Shown here: positions 63,266 to 64,000 of the stretch, piece after piece
Layout of the letters: each line of letters begins with the position of its first letter
Numbering within the stretch: the stretch's first letter is position 1
From: Dermatophagoides farinae
Lineage: Eukaryota > Arthropoda > Arachnida > Sarcoptiformes > Pyroglyphidae
DNA: 64,000 nt
Assembly: GCF_024713945.1 (NCBI RefSeq)
Contig: NC_134686.1
Coordinates: forward strand, 3,124,001-3,188,000
Direction of reading: 5' to 3'
The notes under the pieces: generated by a model
Database searches by the model: none
Told to the model about the DNA's origin: nothing
What the model saw: only the letters and a program-made list of their open reading frames with translations
Translations under genes and position numbers: made by a program

Positions 63266-63355
63266 AGGCCGCGGCCTATAAATAAATCTTGGATGATGAT
63301 GATTATAGCTACTGTTTATTTATATAAAGGCAGGTGTGTGTGTATGTGTTCAGTC
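63266..63355 (+). promoter_or_regulatory. TATA plus initiator core promoter facing right
   Basis: TATATAAAGG at 63321-63330 is followed by TCAGTC at 63350-63355; the initiator A (63352) lies 31 nt after the first T of the TATA box, the canonical spacing, and TCAGTY is the arthropod initiator consensus. A second TATA box, TATAAATA, lies at 63277-63284 directly after a perfect 12-bp GC palindrome, AGGCCGCGGCCT (63266-63277), which is striking in such AT-rich DNA. The transcribed gene would lie at or beyond the right edge. Confidence 0.5.
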
Positions 63356-64000
63356 TTCATCGTCATCATCACTATTATTAATTAGCATCGAGATTAGCGA
63401 GTTTAACATTTTTTAGAAAAAAAAAACAAAATACAAGGCTTGAACATTTCCTGTCTTATTGTTTTTGTTTCATTTTCAAAGTTGACAATTTGTTGTTGTT
63501 GTTTATTGTGATAAATTAGCATATTATACATGTTTGAAGCCGATAATTTTTTGTCCGAAATCAAATAAAATTGACCATTTTTTACTTTGTTCAAAATTAT
63601 CAGTTTGACCATAGTTTCTCACCATAATAATAATAATCATCATTATTATATGAAATTATAGTGATGAACGTCACTTGTTTTGTTTTTATTTTAGAATGAA
63701 ACAAAACGCCCATCGTTTAGTGTGTTTTGTCCACTCGAACAAACATAGTAACAACAGGACAATTGATATAATGAGAAAAAAAAACATTGTTGTCAGTTCC
63801 GTTCTGTTGTTGTTTTTTTTATCGTAGGCATCCGTTTTCTTATTATCATTTTTTTCAGCAAAAATAAAAACATTCCATAAACATTGTTATGTTGGCCACA
63901 AAATAAGTACAATCAATCAAATTCCAGTCTGGAATCTTCATTTACTTTGATTGACCGATTTAAATATTTTTCTTTTTACAAGTCCGATTTTTTTCTATTT
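63356..64000. other. Probable 5' UTR/first intron start, nothing coding seen
   Basis: Downstream of the TATA/Inr promoter there is a CATC-rich leader, then AT-rich DNA with ATT and TTG repeats. No open frame that I would call coding on the plus strand before the window ends. Confidence 0.35.

Noticed and set aside
1-64000. tRNA genes and CRISPR arrays
   Set aside because: No convincing A/B box pair or cloverleaf outside coding DNA, and no spaced direct repeats; tandem repeats here are simple microsatellites.

Overview
The window looks like nuclear DNA of a small-genome arthropod, most likely an acariform mite. The DNA is strongly AT-rich and full of short microsatellites (CA/TG, GAT/ATC, TTG and ATT runs). 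Nearly all introns are 50-80 bp. The proteins are animal orthologues, including a protostome-type pyrokinin/neuromedin-U-like receptor, a Yorkie/YAP with a single WW domain, and cytosolic IleRS. The mite call is inference from style; no marker gene in the window fixes the species. No rRNA, tRNA, CRISPR or intact transposon was recognised.

Left part (1-14.9 kb): one minus-strand neuropeptide-type GPCR (8289-9894). Its exon ends at a splice donor just before TM6, so the rest of the gene lies left of the window or beyond an intron of more than 8 kb. The remainder of this part is non-coding as far as I can read it.

Gene-dense island (14.9-31.1 kb): AIG1/ADTRP-like hydrolase (+), anoctamin/TMEM16 (-, with an apparent 1-nt frameshift), mitochondrial release factor (-), three small orphan genes (+), cytosolic isoleucyl-tRNA synthetase (-, without the C-terminal UNE-I repeats), GNB1L WD40 protein (-), proteasome lid subunit PSMD8/Rpn12 (+) and proteasome ATPase PSMC6/Rpt4 (-). 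These are mostly housekeeping genes, packed head-to-head or tail-to-tail with 25-320 bp between coding regions. Two subunits of the same 19S particle sit tail to tail.

Middle (31.1-44.7 kb): a 5-kb non-coding stretch rich in microsatellites leads to Yorkie (36.3-37.8 kb, +), followed by a divergent class I myosin (39.0-42.7 kb, +) and an unusual gene with an HSF-type DNA-binding domain at its extreme C-terminus (43.4-44.7 kb, +).

Right part (44.7-64 kb): about 19 kb with no recognisable protein-coding gene. It holds a possible 29-residue spliced micro-ORF, two weak candidate coding blocks, a possible pogo-like transposon remnant and, near the right edge, a TATA plus initiator core promoter (63.28-63.36 kb) pointing right. 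This stretch may be the 5' region or introns of a gene continuing past the window. I saw no clearly new multi-gene system. The most unusual items are the C-terminal HSF domain gene, the altered LATS site in Yorkie, the anoctamin frameshift and ligand-site change, and the proteasome gene pair.
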